A stretch of 64,000 nucleotides of DNA from Bacteroidota bacterium (GCA_025359805.1 JANYDU010000050.1:1-64000); one strand, 5' to 3'; counted from the first letter of the stretch, positions 7,319-16,991 are shown. A program made the numbers and translations. The notes: a model not told the origin generated them from the sequence alone.

Positions 7319-9529
7319 TCACTCTTCAATCATTTCCAATTTTTTAACATCCTCTTTTTGATAAGTGTCACAATTCATTTCAACGGTAATAGGTTGTTTA
7401 GGAATTTCAAATTCTTGTTGCACTTTAAATACTGAAGTATCGGCTGTAACCTTTTGCATATAGTATGCCCAAATAGGCATTGCCATTGCCGAGCCTGACC
7501 CTAAATCCATACTCCTAAAATGTACTGCTCTGTCCTCACATCCAACCCAACATCCACTTACTAAACTTGGTGTAATTCCAATAAACCAACCATCGCTATA
7601 ATTTTGAGTAGTTCCCGTTTTTCCTCCAACAGCTCCAGGTATCTGATACGAATATTTTATTTTGGCAGCAGTACCATGTGCAGTAACTCGCTCCAACATT
7701 TTTTCCATGATATAAGCGGTTTGTTCACTAATAGCTTCCACTGTTTTGGGTACGGTTTCTCTTACTATGTTTCCATGTTTATCAATGATGCGTTGCACAT
7801 AAACAGGTTCTGTCCACACACCTTTATTGGCGAATGTTGAAAATGCTCCAACCATTTCATAAACCGAAATATCGGCTGTTCCTAAAGCAATGGCAGGATA
7901 AGGAGGTAGATCACTTTTGATTCCCATTTTACGTGCCAATTCAATAACTGATTGTGGGGCATTTGGACCCAATTGTTTCATTAAATACATCACAATTCTA
8001 TTTACCGAAAATTGCAATCCACGGTATAAAGTCATTTCAGGTTTATCATATTTTCCATCTGCATTTTGAGGGTCAAAATCTGGATACCCTTCAAACTGCA
8101 CAGGTTGGTTGGGTGCAATAAAACATGGGCTCCAACCATTATCCATAGCAAGCGTATACACAATGGGTTTAAAGGTAGAACCTGCTTGTCGTTTTGAGTT
8201 GATATTGACGTGATCGTATTGAAAATGTTTATGATTAATCCCTCCAACCCAAGCTTTAATATACCCCGTGCGAGGATCCATGCTCATAAAACCGCATTGC
8301 AAAAAATATTTATAATATTTAATGGAGTCAAGCGGAGTCATCACGGTATCAATTTCGCCTCGCGTGTAGGAAAACACTTTCATGTGAACAGGCTTGTTAA
8401 ATATATTTACAATTTCATTTTCGGTTTTCCCTTCCGCCTTTAAAATTCTATATCTATCACTGCGTTTCATTCCCGCTGTTAGCAATTCTGTAAATCGTCC
8501 CCAAGGTTCTCTACCTTTCCAATGGTTATAAAATTTTCGTTGCATATCATTTAAATGTTGGTGCACGGCTTGTTCTGCCATTACTTGCATTTTGGAGTTA
8601 ATGGTGGTGTATATTTTCAAACCATCTTTATATAAATTGTATCCATTTTCTTCGCACCATTGCAATAATTCTAATCGCAAATGTTCACGAAAATAAGGAG
8701 CTAAACCTTCGTTATGGTCTTCCTCATGATATACCAATCCAATAGGTTTAATGCTAAGTGTATCAAAAGTTTTTGCTGAAATAAAATCATATTTACGCAT
8801 TTGATCGAGCACCGTATTTCTTCTATGCAACGCATTTTCTGGATTACGAATGGGATTAAATTTTGTAATTCCTTTTAACATTCCAACAAGCAATGCAGAT
8901 TCATTTTCATTTAAATCACCTGCCTTTTTATTAAAAAAAGTTTTTGCTGCAGAGTTAATCCCAAAAGCATTTCCACCAAACTCCACCGTGTTTAAATACA
9001 TGGTGATTACCTCTTCTTTTGTATAGCGTTGTTCAATACGAACAGCAGTAATCCACTCCTTCAATTTGGTAGTGGCTTTATTAAAAACATTATCAAATTT
9101 TTTACGCGGAAAAAGGTTTTTTGCCAACTGTTGTGTAATGGTACTTGCTCCCCTTTTTTTTCCGATTAGCGCATAAACAACAATTGATGTTGCTCCTCTA
9201 AAATCAATTCCAGGATGATCGTAAAATCTTATATCTTCGGTTGCGATGAGTGCATTAAAAACATTCGGACTAATCTCATTGAAGTTGGCATTAGAACGGT
9301 TTTGCAAATAATACTTACCCAGCAATACTCCATCTTCAGCATAAATTTCGGATGCTAAATAGGTCTTGGGATTTTCTAATTCTTCAAGCAGAGGTAACTC
9401 TCCAAACCACCCCCAAGTTATCATCATAATTAATGTTCCAAATAATGCTAACCCAGAAAAAATGGTAACCCAAATCCAAACGAATATTTTTTTATATGGA
9501 TTATTAAAAAAGTATTGATTTATGCTCAT
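7319..9529 (-). CDS. Class A penicillin-binding protein (PBP1A-like)
   Basis: This is a bifunctional peptidoglycan synthase in the inner membrane. Of 736 residues, one membrane segment lies at about 14-38. The glycosyltransferase 51 domain has the catalytic Glu98 in EDIRFYDHPG and the KKRGASTITQQLAKN motif. The transpeptidase domain has the active-site S451-TFK, SVN at 508-510 and KTGT at 637-640. All three penicillin-binding motifs are intact. Its start overlaps the stop of the upstream sprE-like gene by 4 bases (ATGA), suggesting translational coupling. The C-terminus is short and lacks an OB-like or Pro-rich tail. Confidence 0.95.
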   Translation of the reverse strand: MSINQYFFNNPYKKIFVWIWVTIFSGLALFGTLIMMITWGWFGELPLLEELENPKTYLASEIYAEDGVLLGKYYLQNRSNANFNEISPNVFNALIATEDIRFYDHPGIDFRGATSIVVYALIGKKRGASTITQQLAKNLFPRKKFDNVFNKATTKLKEWITAVRIEQRYTKEEVITMYLNTVEFGGNAFGINSAAKTFFNKKAGDLNENESALLVGMLKGITKFNPIRNPENALHRRNTVLDQMRKYDFISAKTFDTLSIKPIGLVYHEEDHNEGLAPYFREHLRLELLQWCEENGYNLYKDGLKIYTTINSKMQVMAEQAVHQHLNDMQRKFYNHWKGREPWGRFTELLTAGMKRSDRYRILKAEGKTENEIVNIFNKPVHMKVFSYTRGEIDTVMTPLDSIKYYKYFLQCGFMSMDPRTGYIKAWVGGINHKHFQYDHVNINSKRQAGSTFKPIVYTLAMDNGWSPCFIAPNQPVQFEGYPDFDPQNADGKYDKPEMTLYRGLQFSVNRIVMYLMKQLGPNAPQSVIELARKMGIKSDLPPYPAIALGTADISVYEMVGAFSTFANKGVWTEPVYVQRIIDKHGNIVRETVPKTVEAISEQTAYIMEKMLERVTAHGTAAKIKYSYQIPGAVGGKTGTTQNYSDGWFIGITPSLVSGCWVGCEDRAVHFRSMDLGSGSAMAMPIWAYYMQKVTADTSVFKVQQEFEIPKQPITVEMNCDTYQKEDVKKLEMIEE

Positions 9530-12291
9530 TGTTTTGGTAATTGTTTAGCTCCATTTAATACTGGTGCAGGTGTGTATTGTTTCTTAAAAATTTTCTCATA
9601 CGAATCTAACTTTTGTTCTTTCAACATTTTTTTAAAGTTGTTTGATGAAATAATAAAATGTTTGAAAGGCGAATCAACCCCCAATTGTTTTTTAATATAA
9701 TCAAATGCGTCAATATCCTTTATATAAGCTAATCCTTTAACATAATCTGTAAACTCTCGCACAACCAATAACTGATAACCTTCTGGCGATATGTAAGTAT
9801 TTGCTCGAAGCGTTTCAAACTGATGATACTCTTCATTAAACTGAGTAAATTTTGCAACATAATCTGCAAAATCCACTTGATCATTTTTCATGGCTAACAC
9901 ATACAATTGTCCGCCTGTTGGCTCAATCACAAAATCAGGTTCTAATTCTTTTTTCACAGAATCGGGCAATGCAGCCATTGCTTGTTTTTTGATATAGTCT
10001 AAAATATTTTGAGCACGCTCAGCAACATCTGTTTTTGGGTATTCTTTTGTGATAGATATGAGTGTTGTTTTAAAGTTATCAATAGATTCTGTTTTGCCAA
10101 TGGCAAGTGCATTTAACAATTCATATTTTGCTTGAATAGCATTACCTGGAAATTTTTTATTGGCCTCCATTTTCATCGTTTTTACTTCATCATATTTCCC
10201 TTCACTATAAGCATCATACATCTTTTCATAAAATAATATCACTTCTTTATTAGCATCATTATCGGCACTCTTAACACCTTTATTTTGTAGTATTAACGCG
10301 TAAGGACTTTCGGGATATTTAGCAATCAATTGGCTTCTGCTTTCATCTGCTTTTGCTTTTTGTCTAATAGAAGAATATAATTTAAACAAGCGATACAACA
10401 CTTCAGGTTCGTACTCATTTCCCGGAAATAGTTTAAGCATTTCCTGAAAATCGTTTGATGCTTCTCTAGGATCTTTTAATTTTTCGTCATACACCAAACC
10501 AATATTATAATACGCTTCTAAAACTTTTGATTTTGATTTTGTATATTCATCAGTTGTAAAAGGGACATTGGCAATCCAAGCTTTTCTATCTGATGAAATA
10601 TTATTTTTCAGGTCAGTATTTTTTTCATTGGGGCTATCATCACCTTCATTCTTATTATTATTTATTGTTGATGAATCATCTATTGATTTTGAATTTCCAT
10701 TTGGATCATTTGAATTTGTAGATGCATTTTGATCTTTTTCTTTTGCTGAAGTTCTCCAAAAATCTGTATTGGCTCGTTGACCCCATTTGCGTGCGCTAAA
10801 AAACTCCTGAGAGCCACTTGCAATAATTGTAGGATTATAAAAATACCATTGAGCATCACCTCCAGCAGTTAATGTTTGACCTGGATTTGAAACAGGTAAT
10901 CCTTGATTTAACTCATTAGATTTTTCAATTTCTTTTCTTTTTTTATCGGCTTTAGCTTTTTCATTAGCGGCTAATTTTTCAGCTAAAATCCAAGAGTCAA
11001 TTTTCTTTTCCAATTGGTCTTTAGTAAGTTTTGACAATTGTTGTAAACTATCTTCCGTTTCAATTACCACCAAGTTACTAATCAGCTCACTTAACACTGC
11101 TTTTTTTGCCATTATCTTTTCATAATCTTTATAATCGGATTTGAGCGAAGAAGCCACACTGTCATAATATAATTGTGCTAACTTATAATCAGGTTGATCT
11201 AAATAAATATTGGCAAGTGCCAAAAATGCAAGCGCTTTTTGGTTTTGATTTTTGGTGCTATTTGCCGCTGATAATTTATAGTATTTTATAGATGCAGGAA
11301 GATTTTTTTCCTTTAATTCTAAATTTCCTAATTCATAATAAACTTGATCATACAAACCATCATTTTTATCATCATGCAGCATTCTTTTTAAAGATCTGCG
11401 CACACTTCGAGCAGCAGATTTATCAGTTGAATCATAAGCTCGAGCCAAATTGATGCTGGCATTAAATTCAAATTCATAAGGTGCTAACAGGTGAAGTACT
11501 TTGGTAAAATGTTTATTGGATTCTTTAATTTTGCCTTGGCTTTGATACAATTGAGCAAGTATATAATTGAATCTGATTTTCCATGGTTTTCTGCTTTCAT
11601 TATGCAAAGCAACCGTGAGTTTTTCAACGGCCTTAGCATAGTTTTGTTGCTTAATAGCAATATCTGCTGCTGTGGCATAAATCATGGATTTATCAGCGTT
11701 AGATATTTTTAATTCTTTGCTTTTTGTTTTGGCTAATTTTCCTTTCAACTGAATGGGATCCACTTCACTTAATAATAATCCCATAATTGCTTCGGCTTCT
11801 CCTTCTTTTTTTAAGCCCATATAACATTTAGCTACCCAACATGTTGCTATAGGTCTCATTCCTCCATCTTTATATCTGGAGTTGATGTATTGAAAAGGTT
11901 CTAATGCTGCGTAATAATCATTTTTAAAATATTGAGCTCTACCCATTAAAAAATAAGCATCATCCGAAAAATTTCCTACCTGATGATTTTGAATAGTGAG
12001 TGATGATTTTTTTATCACTGCATCCATCTCTCCACTTAAACCTTTTCGAGCACCTTCATCTCCATATGGAAATACTTCAAGGATTCTTGAAAAATCATTT
12101 TGATGCCCTTTTTCCAAAGTTTCCATAGCATCATTAAATTTTTTCTCTCCATTAAAATACACATTGAAATGCCCTGTTACAGAATGCCATTTACGATTTA
12201 TCCATCTATCACGTGTTGGGTTACAAGCCACAACCATAAAGGCTATTGCCAAAAAAAATAAAAGCAGATGAGGATATTTATGTGTGCGCAA
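9526..12291 (-). CDS. sprE: Type IX secretion lipoprotein SprE/PorW
   Basis: This is a large TPR lipoprotein of 921 residues. In Flavobacterium (SprE) and Porphyromonas (PorW) this family is needed for type IX secretion and gliding. The lipobox is MVVAC (Cys at about 23). Next comes the family signature NRKWHSVTGHFNVYFNGE and many TPR-like helical pairs (about 100-400 and 590-740). A low-complexity Asn/Ser/Asp-rich linker lies at about 520-560, and the C-terminal segment holds TGGQLYVLAMK and ends in a basic, Pro-containing tail. Two type IX substrates in this window fit the presence of the system. It overlaps the PBP1A gene by 4 bases. The identification rests on the N-terminal motif and architecture. 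Confidence 0.82.
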   Translation of the reverse strand: MRTHKYPHLLLFFLAIAFMVVACNPTRDRWINRKWHSVTGHFNVYFNGEKKFNDAMETLEKGHQNDFSRILEVFPYGDEGARKGLSGEMDAVIKKSSLTIQNHQVGNFSDDAYFLMGRAQYFKNDYYAALEPFQYINSRYKDGGMRPIATCWVAKCYMGLKKEGEAEAIMGLLLSEVDPIQLKGKLAKTKSKELKISNADKSMIYATAADIAIKQQNYAKAVEKLTVALHNESRKPWKIRFNYILAQLYQSQGKIKESNKHFTKVLHLLAPYEFEFNASINLARAYDSTDKSAARSVRRSLKRMLHDDKNDGLYDQVYYELGNLELKEKNLPASIKYYKLSAANSTKNQNQKALAFLALANIYLDQPDYKLAQLYYDSVASSLKSDYKDYEKIMAKKAVLSELISNLVVIETEDSLQQLSKLTKDQLEKKIDSWILAEKLAANEKAKADKKRKEIEKSNELNQGLPVSNPGQTLTAGGDAQWYFYNPTIIASGSQEFFSARKWGQRANTDFWRTSAKEKDQNASTNSNDPNGNSKSIDDSSTINNNKNEGDDSPNEKNTDLKNNISSDRKAWIANVPFTTDEYTKSKSKVLEAYYNIGLVYDEKLKDPREASNDFQEMLKLFPGNEYEPEVLYRLFKLYSSIRQKAKADESRSQLIAKYPESPYALILQNKGVKSADNDANKEVILFYEKMYDAYSEGKYDEVKTMKMEANKKFPGNAIQAKYELLNALAIGKTESIDNFKTTLISITKEYPKTDVAERAQNILDYIKKQAMAALPDSVKKELEPDFVIEPTGGQLYVLAMKNDQVDFADYVAKFTQFNEEYHQFETLRANTYISPEGYQLLVVREFTDYVKGLAYIKDIDAFDYIKKQLGVDSPFKHFIISSNNFKKMLKEQKLDSYEKIFKKQYTPAPVLNGAKQLPKQ

Positions 12292-12328
12292 CGACAGACT
12301 TATTTTAACAACTAAATATGGTTTACTT

Positions 12329-12383
12329 AACTTTGAAAACGCAAAAATATTTTATTGTAGCTAACTTCAAAGTTTATTGCGTT
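12329..12383. repeat. Two interleaved inverted repeats in a divergent promoter
   Basis: AACTTTGAA (12329-12337) pairs with TTCAAAGTT (12366-12374), and AACGCAA (12338-12344) pairs with TTGCGTT (12377-12383). The order is arm1, arm2, arm1', arm2', so both stems could not form together as simple hairpins. They lie between the divergent sprE and M23 genes, so a regulator site or a pair of mirrored promoter elements is possible. Confidence 0.4.
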
Positions 12384-12431
12384 TGATTTATGCTGGGAAG
12401 ATAAGTAGATTGCACACAACATTTATATATT

Positions 12432-13295
12432 ATGGAAAAACCTAAAAAAAAACTCATTCATAAATTAAAAAATCGTTATCGATTGGTGTTGATAAATGAT
12501 ACCACTTACGAAGAGAAATTTTCTTTCAGCCTCACCCCTATGAATGTTTTTGTAGGGTTTAGTTCGTTTCTGGTTTTTTTCGCAACTATATTAATAATGC
12601 TTATCGTGTTTACTCCATTACGTGAATATATACCAGGATATACCGATACTGAAACAAAAAAAAATGTAGCTAAACTTTTATTTCAAACCGACTCATTAGA
12701 AAAAGCTTTAAACGACAGAGAAACCTATTATAAAAATATGCTAAATATTATGAATGATAAGGTTGATGAAAGAGATACAACAATTATTCCTGTAGATAAA
12801 AAAACAGGCGAATCCGAATTCAATAAAAAATATGAATTAGATGATGCTTTTAAAAAAGAATTTGAAGAGTTAGCTAAAGATAATTTTTCAGTAAATGAAG
12901 AGGATAAAAATTCAACCACTATTGATAATTTAAGTTTCTTTAACCCCGTGCAAGGAATGGTAAGTAATGCTTTTGATTATGCCAATGATCATTATGCGGT
13001 TGATGTATTAACTAAAGCCAATGAATCGGTAAAAGCCACTTTGGATGGACGAGTAATTATATCATCATGGACACCCGAAACAGGAAATGTGGTTGCCATC
13101 CAACATAAAAACAATGTGGTAAGTGTATATAAGCACAATGCAGTTTTATTGAAAAAAGTTGGTACATTTGTGAATGCAGGTGATGCCATTGCCATAGTTG
13201 GAAACTCTGGCGAACTAACAACTGGTCCGCATTTGCACTTTGAAATTTGGGAAAATGGAAACCCCGTAAATCCAGAGCAGTTTATTAACTTTTAA
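12432..13295 (+). CDS. M23 family metallopeptidase (LytM domain)
   Basis: This is a cell-wall endopeptidase or an activator-type LytM protein. Of 287 residues, the first about 35 are basic and cytoplasmic. One membrane anchor follows at about 38-65, then a short coiled region, and the C-terminal LytM domain holds HYAVDV (HxxxD-type zinc ligands) and HLHFEIW (HxH). The expected ligands are present, so it may be active. It starts a plus-strand group with a bactofilin 13 bp downstream. That pairing is conserved in many bacteria, where bactofilins position M23 peptidases to shape the wall. The N-terminus contains an A9 run at codons 4-6. Confidence 0.9.
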   Translation: MEKPKKKLIHKLKNRYRLVLINDTTYEEKFSFSLTPMNVFVGFSSFLVFFATILIMLIVFTPLREYIPGYTDTETKKNVAKLLFQTDSLEKALNDRETYYKNMLNIMNDKVDERDTTIIPVDKKTGESEFNKKYELDDAFKKEFEELAKDNFSVNEEDKNSTTIDNLSFFNPVQGMVSNAFDYANDHYAVDVLTKANESVKATLDGRVIISSWTPETGNVVAIQHKNNVVSVYKHNAVLLKKVGTFVNAGDAIAIVGNSGELTTGPHLHFEIWENGNPVNPEQFINF

Positions 13296-13308
13296 TTCAT
13301 TTAAGAAC

Positions 13309-13755
13309 ATGGGAATATTTAACGGAAATAAAAATTCAAACAATACATTTAATCCAAGTAATTTAAATATTATTAATGCTGGAACCACCATTACCGGTGA
13401 TTTAAACTCGGAAGGCGATATGCGTATTGATGGAAATGTGAAAGGATATATTTCATCAAAAGCGCGTTTAGTTTTAGGAGCAACATCAAAAGTAGACGGT
13501 GATATTAAAGCCCAAAATTTAGAAATTTCGGGTGAGGTAAATGGAAATATTATTGTTAACGAATTACTCACCGTTAAAGCATCTGCAAAAATTAATGGAG
13601 ATATTTTATCCAATAAATTAATTATAGAAGCAGGTGCTGAGTTTAATGGCAAATGCTCAATGAAGGATAATAAAAACACCCTCAAGAAAATAAATAACGA
13701 AGAACAATCCTCATCCAAAACTTTTGAAACAGCCACCAAACAAGCTGCCCAATAA
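13309..13755 (+). CDS. Bactofilin
   Basis: This is a polymer-forming cytoskeletal protein of 148 residues. The core (about residues 24-110) is the right-handed beta-helix of the family, with repeated short turns such as TTITGDLNSEGDMRIDGNVKG and INGDILSNKL. The N-terminal tail is Asn-rich and the C-terminal tail charged and flexible. It follows the M23 peptidase by 13 bp and overlaps the AtpZ-like gene by 32 bp in another frame, so the three are likely cotranscribed. By analogy it may recruit the neighbouring peptidase to specific envelope sites, which is inference. Confidence 0.92.
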   Translation: MGIFNGNKNSNNTFNPSNLNIINAGTTITGDLNSEGDMRIDGNVKGYISSKARLVLGATSKVDGDIKAQNLEISGEVNGNIIVNELLTVKASAKINGDILSNKLIIEAGAEFNGKCSMKDNKNTLKKINNEEQSSSKTFETATKQAAQ

Positions 13756-13936
13756 TATTATTCGTTACAGCAATATTGCATTGCAAATGATTGTGATTAT
13801 TGTGTTGGGAACATTTGGCGGAAAATATTTGGATAAATATCTACAACTAAAATTTCCTGTTTTTACTTTGATTGGCATTTTGCTTTCCATCTTTATTGCG
13901 CTTTATACTACTATCAAAGAATTTTTGAAGAAGTAA
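13724..13936 (+). CDS. AtpZ/AtpI family F-type ATPase-associated protein
   Basis: This is a 70-residue membrane protein with two transmembrane helices (about 18-36 and 44-64) joined by GGKYLDKYL, the pattern of AtpI/AtpZ proteins that help assemble the c-ring or transport magnesium for the ATP synthase. It overlaps the end of the bactofilin gene by 32 bp. In many Bacteroidota this gene directly precedes the atp operon. Here a metallophosphoesterase on the opposite strand separates it from atpB. A later start is unlikely because the first helix begins near residue 17. Confidence 0.8.
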   Translation: MKQPPNKLPNNIIRYSNIALQMIVIIVLGTFGGKYLDKYLQLKFPVFTLIGILLSIFIALYTTIKEFLKK

Positions 13937-13939
13937 ATT

Positions 13940-14914
13940 TTATGCCTGCCATTTATAATAATGAACTTCACGATTTGTTGTTCCATCTTCATAAAAATTA
14001 ATTATTGTAAATGCAGGAGCAAATTGTTGATGATCGCCTTTCCACCATCCACCCGAAACGGCACCATTACAATAATAATCAGTACCTAAATAATTCACAT
14101 GATCTATTAAATGAATATGCCCGCTAAGACAGGCTTTTACGTTGTTATATTTAAAAAATAAATCCCTCAATTTTACCGCATCAGAGTGCAAACAATTATC
14201 AGGAACATTCCAATGGTTATTAGATAAATTACTTCCATCAAACAAAGTACATACCGCTAAAATTGGAATGTGTGAAACTATACAAACGGGAGTATTTATT
14301 AATACCGATTTCAATTCATTCTCCAACCAATCAAATTGCTCGTCATCAATTTTTCCATAATAACCCGGTAAACTTTTACGGGCATGAATACTATCCAATA
14401 CAATAAATTTCCACCCAGCTTTTACAAAACTATAATAAGATGATTTTAATTGATACTCATCCATTGCCCATTTTTTACCATCAACATGATCAATACCAGG
14501 AATAGCCCAACCAAACAAATCATGATTACCGATGCAATGATAAATAGGTAAATTACTTTCTGATTTGATGATGCGATGAAAACTTTCCCATTGTTTTTTT
14601 ACTTTATCTCTCGAAAAACTAACAGCATTCATTATAGCATCACCTCCATTTATGATAAAATCAGGTTTGTCATTCAAACCGTCCAATTCATTTAAAGCAG
14701 CACACATTCCTTGTTCTGCTACTTTATCAGGACAAACATGAATATCAGTTAAATGAGCAACTCTAAGAACTCTTTTTGCACGTTGCGTTGGCAAAAACTG
14801 AAAATTGGAAGTGGATTGTTGAGCCACATTTGCTAATATTTTATTTGATAAAAAAGCTCCTGCACCAATTACTCCCAATGTTTTAAAAAACGATTTGCGA
14901 TTTTGCGTTTGCAT
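13940..14914 (-). CDS. Calcineurin-like metallophosphoesterase
   Basis: This is a phosphodiesterase or phosphatase of 324 residues with all blocks of the family: HLTDIH (about residue 54), NGGDAI (about 90), GNHDLFG (about 127), VSHIPIL (about 215) and GHIHLID (about 261), which bind two metals. The N-terminus MQTQNRKSFFKTLGVIGAGAF resembles a Tat-like or Sec signal anchor (no twin Arg, so Tat is unlikely). The substrate is unknown. It resembles exported Icc/3',5'-cAMP phosphodiesterase-like proteins. It is transcribed against the atp genes and wedged between the atpZ-like gene and the main operon, which suggests a later insertion there. Confidence 0.85.
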   Translation of the reverse strand: MQTQNRKSFFKTLGVIGAGAFLSNKILANVAQQSTSNFQFLPTQRAKRVLRVAHLTDIHVCPDKVAEQGMCAALNELDGLNDKPDFIINGGDAIMNAVSFSRDKVKKQWESFHRIIKSESNLPIYHCIGNHDLFGWAIPGIDHVDGKKWAMDEYQLKSSYYSFVKAGWKFIVLDSIHARKSLPGYYGKIDDEQFDWLENELKSVLINTPVCIVSHIPILAVCTLFDGSNLSNNHWNVPDNCLHSDAVKLRDLFFKYNNVKACLSGHIHLIDHVNYLGTDYYCNGAVSGGWWKGDHQQFAPAFTIINFYEDGTTNREVHYYKWQA

Positions 14915-15085
14915 AGCTATTTATTTTGCTTTTAAATACAGATGCAAAACAACTCCTACAATATGTTGCTAACCTTACTTCATGGTTAACTTAAATACGC
15001 TCATAAACATTGATAAAGTGAATGAATATTTTTTTATACAGTTAAATAAATTTTCGTTTGATGATGTGTAAATAGTTTCTCGTCT

Positions 15086-15093
15086 TATTTTTG
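15086..15093 (+). promoter_or_regulatory. Bacteroidota -7 box close to a start codon
   Basis: TATTTTTG matches TAnnTTTG and ends 4 bases before the ATG of the first gene of the main atp block. The nearest TTTG (15057-15060) is 25 bases upstream, longer than the usual 19-21. Confidence 0.35.
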
Positions 15094-15097
15094 CGCC

Positions 15098-15484
15098 ATG
15101 CAACAATCCTCATTTATAAAAACACTTTTTATTTTTTCCCTCATTATTGCTTGCTTAACGGGCATCATGCAAAATGCTCAACAAAAATTTGTGTTGCCTA
15201 ATTTGGTTTGGGCAGCATTAATATATTATTTTTTATTATCGTTAGTAACAGGATTAATAACACAATCCGGTATGCAAAAAAATAATAAAACATTTATTAC
15301 AAGAACTTACAGCGCTATCGGAATTAGATTTATTTTTTCTATTTTTCCACTGTTTATATACTTGCTTTTTAGCCCCAGCCGCGAAGTTTCATTTATGGTT
15401 GCATATATTTTATTGTATTTCTTGTTCACATCTTTTGAAATTTATTTCCTTGTGATTACCTTGCGCCCCAATTCAAAAAAATAA
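15098..15484 (+). CDS. Small membrane protein at the head of the atp operon
   Basis: This is a 128-residue protein with four predicted transmembrane helices (about 8-25, 35-55, 68-88 and 95-120) and short polar loops. I recognise no named domain. Its place, 8 bp before atpB, and its size match the membrane protein often found in Bacteroidota atp operons between the AtpZ-like gene and atpB, possibly an AtpI-like assembly factor. The function is inferred only from position. Confidence 0.7.
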   Translation: MQQSSFIKTLFIFSLIIACLTGIMQNAQQKFVLPNLVWAALIYYFLLSLVTGLITQSGMQKNNKTFITRTYSAIGIRFIFSIFPLFIYLLFSPSREVSFMVAYILLYFLFTSFEIYFLVITLRPNSKK

Positions 15485-15492
15485 TACCCTGG

Positions 15493-16680
15493 ATGGCGCA
15501 TAGTAACAAAAAGATTTTCAAATACTTAATACCTACTTTTTTAATCATTTTGTATATTGGTTATGCAAGTTTAAAAATTGCAAACGCAACTATTGATGAA
15601 CAACATCATTCAGATTCAACTTCAGTTCAACACGAATCAACTATAAAAGTAGTTGAAGAAGAAATTCACGAGGAACTTGAGCATATTGAACACGAAGCTC
15701 ATGCATCAAAAGAAAAACTTAACGCTGGAAAATTAATTATGGAACATATTGCAGATGCTTATGATTGGCATATTGCAACTGTAGGGCAAACTCATGTTTC
15801 TATTCCTCTTCCAGTAATTATTAAAGATGATGATGGCTTAAAGATTTTTCTATCGAGTCGTTTTCATCATGGGCACAAAGCCTACAAAGGATATAAATTA
15901 GAAGAAGGGCATATTGTTGCAGTAAATACTGATGGAACAATAAATCACGAAGCTTCATTTTATGATTTATCTATTACTAAAAATGTTGCAGCTATGTTTA
16001 TTGCAGTATTTCTTCTTTGTTTTATTATGTTTACGGTTGCAGGCAGTTATAAAAAGAATGGAATTGCTGCTCCAAAAGGTATTCAATCATTTGTTGAACC
16101 TCTTATTATTTTTATTCGTGATGAAGTTGCAAAGCCATCTATTGGATCTAAATATGAAAAATTCTTGCCCTATTTATTAACCATATTCTTTTTCATTTTT
16201 ATCAATAATATGTTTGGGTTGATTCCATTTTTTCCTGGTGGAGCTAATGTTACCGGAAATATTGCAGTAACAATGATTCTTGCAATATTCACTTTTGCAA
16301 TCACTTCAATAAATGGAAATGTAGGTTATTGGAAACATATATTTATGCCTCCAGGAGTACCAGGTTGGTTATTACCATTAATGATTCCTATTGAAATTAT
16401 TGGAATGTTTAATAAGCCTATTGTATTAACTATTCGTTTGTTTGCAAACATTACTGCGGGTCACATTATTATTCTTGGTTTCTTTAGCTTGATTTTCATT
16501 TTTGCAGAAATGAATGCAGGACTTGGATTTGGTGTTTCCGTTTTCTCGGTTGCGTTTACCACATTTATGAGTTTCTTAGAATTATTAGTAGCATTTTTAC
16601 AAGCATACGTTTTCACTCTTCTTTCGTCATTATATTTTGGAATGGCAGTAGAAGAACATCATTCATCAGAACATCATTAA
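15493..16680 (+). CDS. atpB: ATP synthase F0 subunit a
   Basis: This is the membrane subunit that forms the proton half-channels against the c-ring. Of 395 residues, an N-terminal helix or signal (about 10-32) precedes a His- and Glu-rich stretch (about 35-75), then a folded periplasmic segment before the conserved membrane domain. The essential Arg is in LTIRLFANITAGH near residue 318. The extension makes it about 120 residues longer than the E. coli protein and is common in Bacteroidota. The C-terminus ends in another His-rich tail. The operon order that follows is E, F, H, A, G. Confidence 0.96.
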   Translation: MAHSNKKIFKYLIPTFLIILYIGYASLKIANATIDEQHHSDSTSVQHESTIKVVEEEIHEELEHIEHEAHASKEKLNAGKLIMEHIADAYDWHIATVGQTHVSIPLPVIIKDDDGLKIFLSSRFHHGHKAYKGYKLEEGHIVAVNTDGTINHEASFYDLSITKNVAAMFIAVFLLCFIMFTVAGSYKKNGIAAPKGIQSFVEPLIIFIRDEVAKPSIGSKYEKFLPYLLTIFFFIFINNMFGLIPFFPGGANVTGNIAVTMILAIFTFAITSINGNVGYWKHIFMPPGVPGWLLPLMIPIEIIGMFNKPIVLTIRLFANITAGHIIILGFFSLIFIFAEMNAGLGFGVSVFSVAFTTFMSFLELLVAFLQAYVFTLLSSLYFGMAVEEHHSSEHH

Positions 16681-16704
16681 TCCTTAAACATAAATTAAAT
16701 TTAA

Positions 16705-16974
<270 letters not shown>

Positions 16975-16991
16975 TATTTAATTATTTGTAA

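Noticed and set aside
12432..12470. A9 run near the start of the M23 gene as a slippage site
   Set aside because: No meaningful alternative product, and A runs are frequent here; unlike dnaX there is no domain boundary.
13215..13739. Minus-strand frame of 174 codons across the bactofilin
   Set aside because: Antisense to a clear bactofilin gene. The hydrophobic pattern is the mirror of beta-helix codons, not a real membrane protein.
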